Positions 16,586 through 17,236 of a stretch of DNA of 17,236 nt are shown here, in pieces; position 1 is the first letter of the stretch, and each line of letters begins with the position of its first letter. The notes beneath the pieces are model-generated. The model searched no databases. It had not been told where the DNA came from and saw nothing but the letters and a program-made list of their open reading frames with translations. The DNA comes from an uncultured Actinomycetes bacterium (lineage in GTDB: Bacteria > Actinomycetota > Acidimicrobiia > Acidimicrobiales > Ilumatobacteraceae): contig CAIYHK010000383.1 in NCBI GenBank assembly GCA_903925985.1, forward strand, positions 1 through 17,236, written 5' to 3'. The position numbers and the translations under genes are program-made.

Positions 16586-17236
16586 CACGAATTCTTCCAG
16601 GTGAATTTGAAGCGCATGCACAGACCATCATGTGCTGGCCGGCACGTGAGTCAATTTACAAAGGACGCATTGCTGATGCTGAGAAAGCCCATGCTCTAGT
16701 TGCAAACACAATCGCAGAGTTTGAACCAGTAACTCTGCTCGTACCACCAGCATCAGTGGCATCTGCAAACAAACTTTGCGGCGCTTCCGTAGAGATAGTC
16801 ACGCTGGACATGGATGATGCATGGTTTCGCGATACAGGACCCATTTATACAAAGGATTATCACCCCAGTGGAGAAGTTGAAGTTATTGCCACAGATTGGG
16901 TATTCAACGGATGGGGTGAGAAGTTTTTACCATTCGATCGTGATGCCTTGATTGCCCGACGTGTCGCTGAGTTTCTTGGCCACAAGCTTGAGTCAGTGCC
17001 AGTTGTTCTTGAAGGTGGGTCAATCACAGGAAATGGTGCAGGGCTATTGGCCACTACTGAGCAGTGCCTCTTGAATCCGAATCGTAATCCAGGCCTTACA
17101 CGTGCAGATTTGGAACGGAACTTGCTTGATCGACTCGGGGCAGAGTCACTGCTTTGGTTGCCAAATGGATTAGCACTTGACTTTGACACCGATGGACACG
17201 TCGACTATGTTGCGGCATTTGTTGATAAGGAAACCC
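16582..17236 (+). CDS. aguA: Agmatine deiminase (3' partial)
   Basis: This enzyme deiminates agmatine to N-carbamoylputrescine and ammonia, supplying AguB. The frame opens with GTG 16582, sharing GTGA with the aguB stop, and stays open to the window end; 218 residues are visible of an expected 340-370. Family features seen are MCWPARES (17-24), MDDAWFRDTGPIY (77-89), the LEGGSI turn (143-148), LNPNRNPGLTR and DTDGHVDYVAAF (202-213), with the catalytic acidic residues and His206. The catalytic cysteine is near the C-terminus and lies outside the window, so completeness cannot be confirmed. The agmatine could come from arginine decarboxylase, which is not in the window. Confidence 0.93.
   Translation, partial: MTRILPGEFEAHAQTIMCWPARESIYKGRIADAEKAHALVANTIAEFEPVTLLVPPASVASANKLCGASVEIVTLDMDDAWFRDTGPIYTKDYHPSGEVEVIATDWVFNGWGEKFLPFDRDALIARRVAEFLGHKLESVPVVLEGGSITGNGAGLLATTEQCLLNPNRNPGLTRADLERNLLDRLGAESLLWLPNGLALDFDTDGHVDYVAAFVDKET

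Noticed and set aside
1..17236. CRISPR array, tRNA/rRNA, insertion sequence or prophage
   Set aside because: Coding density is near complete, no regularly spaced repeats or cloverleaf-like stretches were seen, and no transposase or integrase is encoded.

Overview
The window is about 17.2 kb of gene-dense bacterial DNA with no intergenic gap longer than about 60 bases. GC content is moderate (roughly 50-55% on lines sampled by eye). GTG starts, 4-base gene overlaps and the protein set (DUF7064-like protein, NRAMP-related transporter, CYP108-like P450, class-3 aldehyde dehydrogenase) suggest an actinobacterium. A moderate-GC, compact-genome lineage such as Acidimicrobiia is my best guess, but this is inference; no rRNA or other marker is present.

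Region 1 (1-779) is the 3' part of a gene for a DUF7064/lipocalin-like protein of unknown function. Region 2 (837-11087, + strand) is a tightly coupled purine operon: purL (with a fused tandem PurS-like N-terminus), purQ, purC, purF, a purD-purM gene fusion, purN and guaB. Together these cover PRPP to phosphoribosylamine (PurF), GAR (PurD), FGAR (PurN), FGAM (PurL/PurQ), AIR (PurM), CAIR to SAICAR (PurC), and the IMP-to-XMP step (GuaB). purE/K, purB, purH, purA and guaA are not in the window. Almost every junction is an ATGA or GTGA overlap or direct abutment; guaB alone has a strong AGGAGG site, which overlaps the purN stop.

Region 3 (11091-15649, - strand, read right to left) is a four-gene operon convergent with the purine operon: class-3 aldehyde dehydrogenase, CYP108-like cytochrome P450, a small DNA-binding-type protein with two homing-endonuclease-associated repeats, and an NRAMP-related transporter with an altered metal-binding site. 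The genes are separated by 10 bp, -4 bp and -4 bp.

Region 4 (15704-17236, + strand) diverges from region 3 across a 54-bp gap. It carries aguB (N-carbamoylputrescine amidase) and the 5' part of aguA (agmatine deiminase), which overlap by 4 bp: the agmatine-to-putrescine route. aguA runs off the window end.

No tRNA, rRNA, CRISPR array, insertion sequence or long repeat was seen. The most notable items are the PurD-PurM fusion followed directly by purN, the PurS-PurS-PurL architecture, the repeat protein inside the P450 operon and the atypical NRAMP-like transporter.
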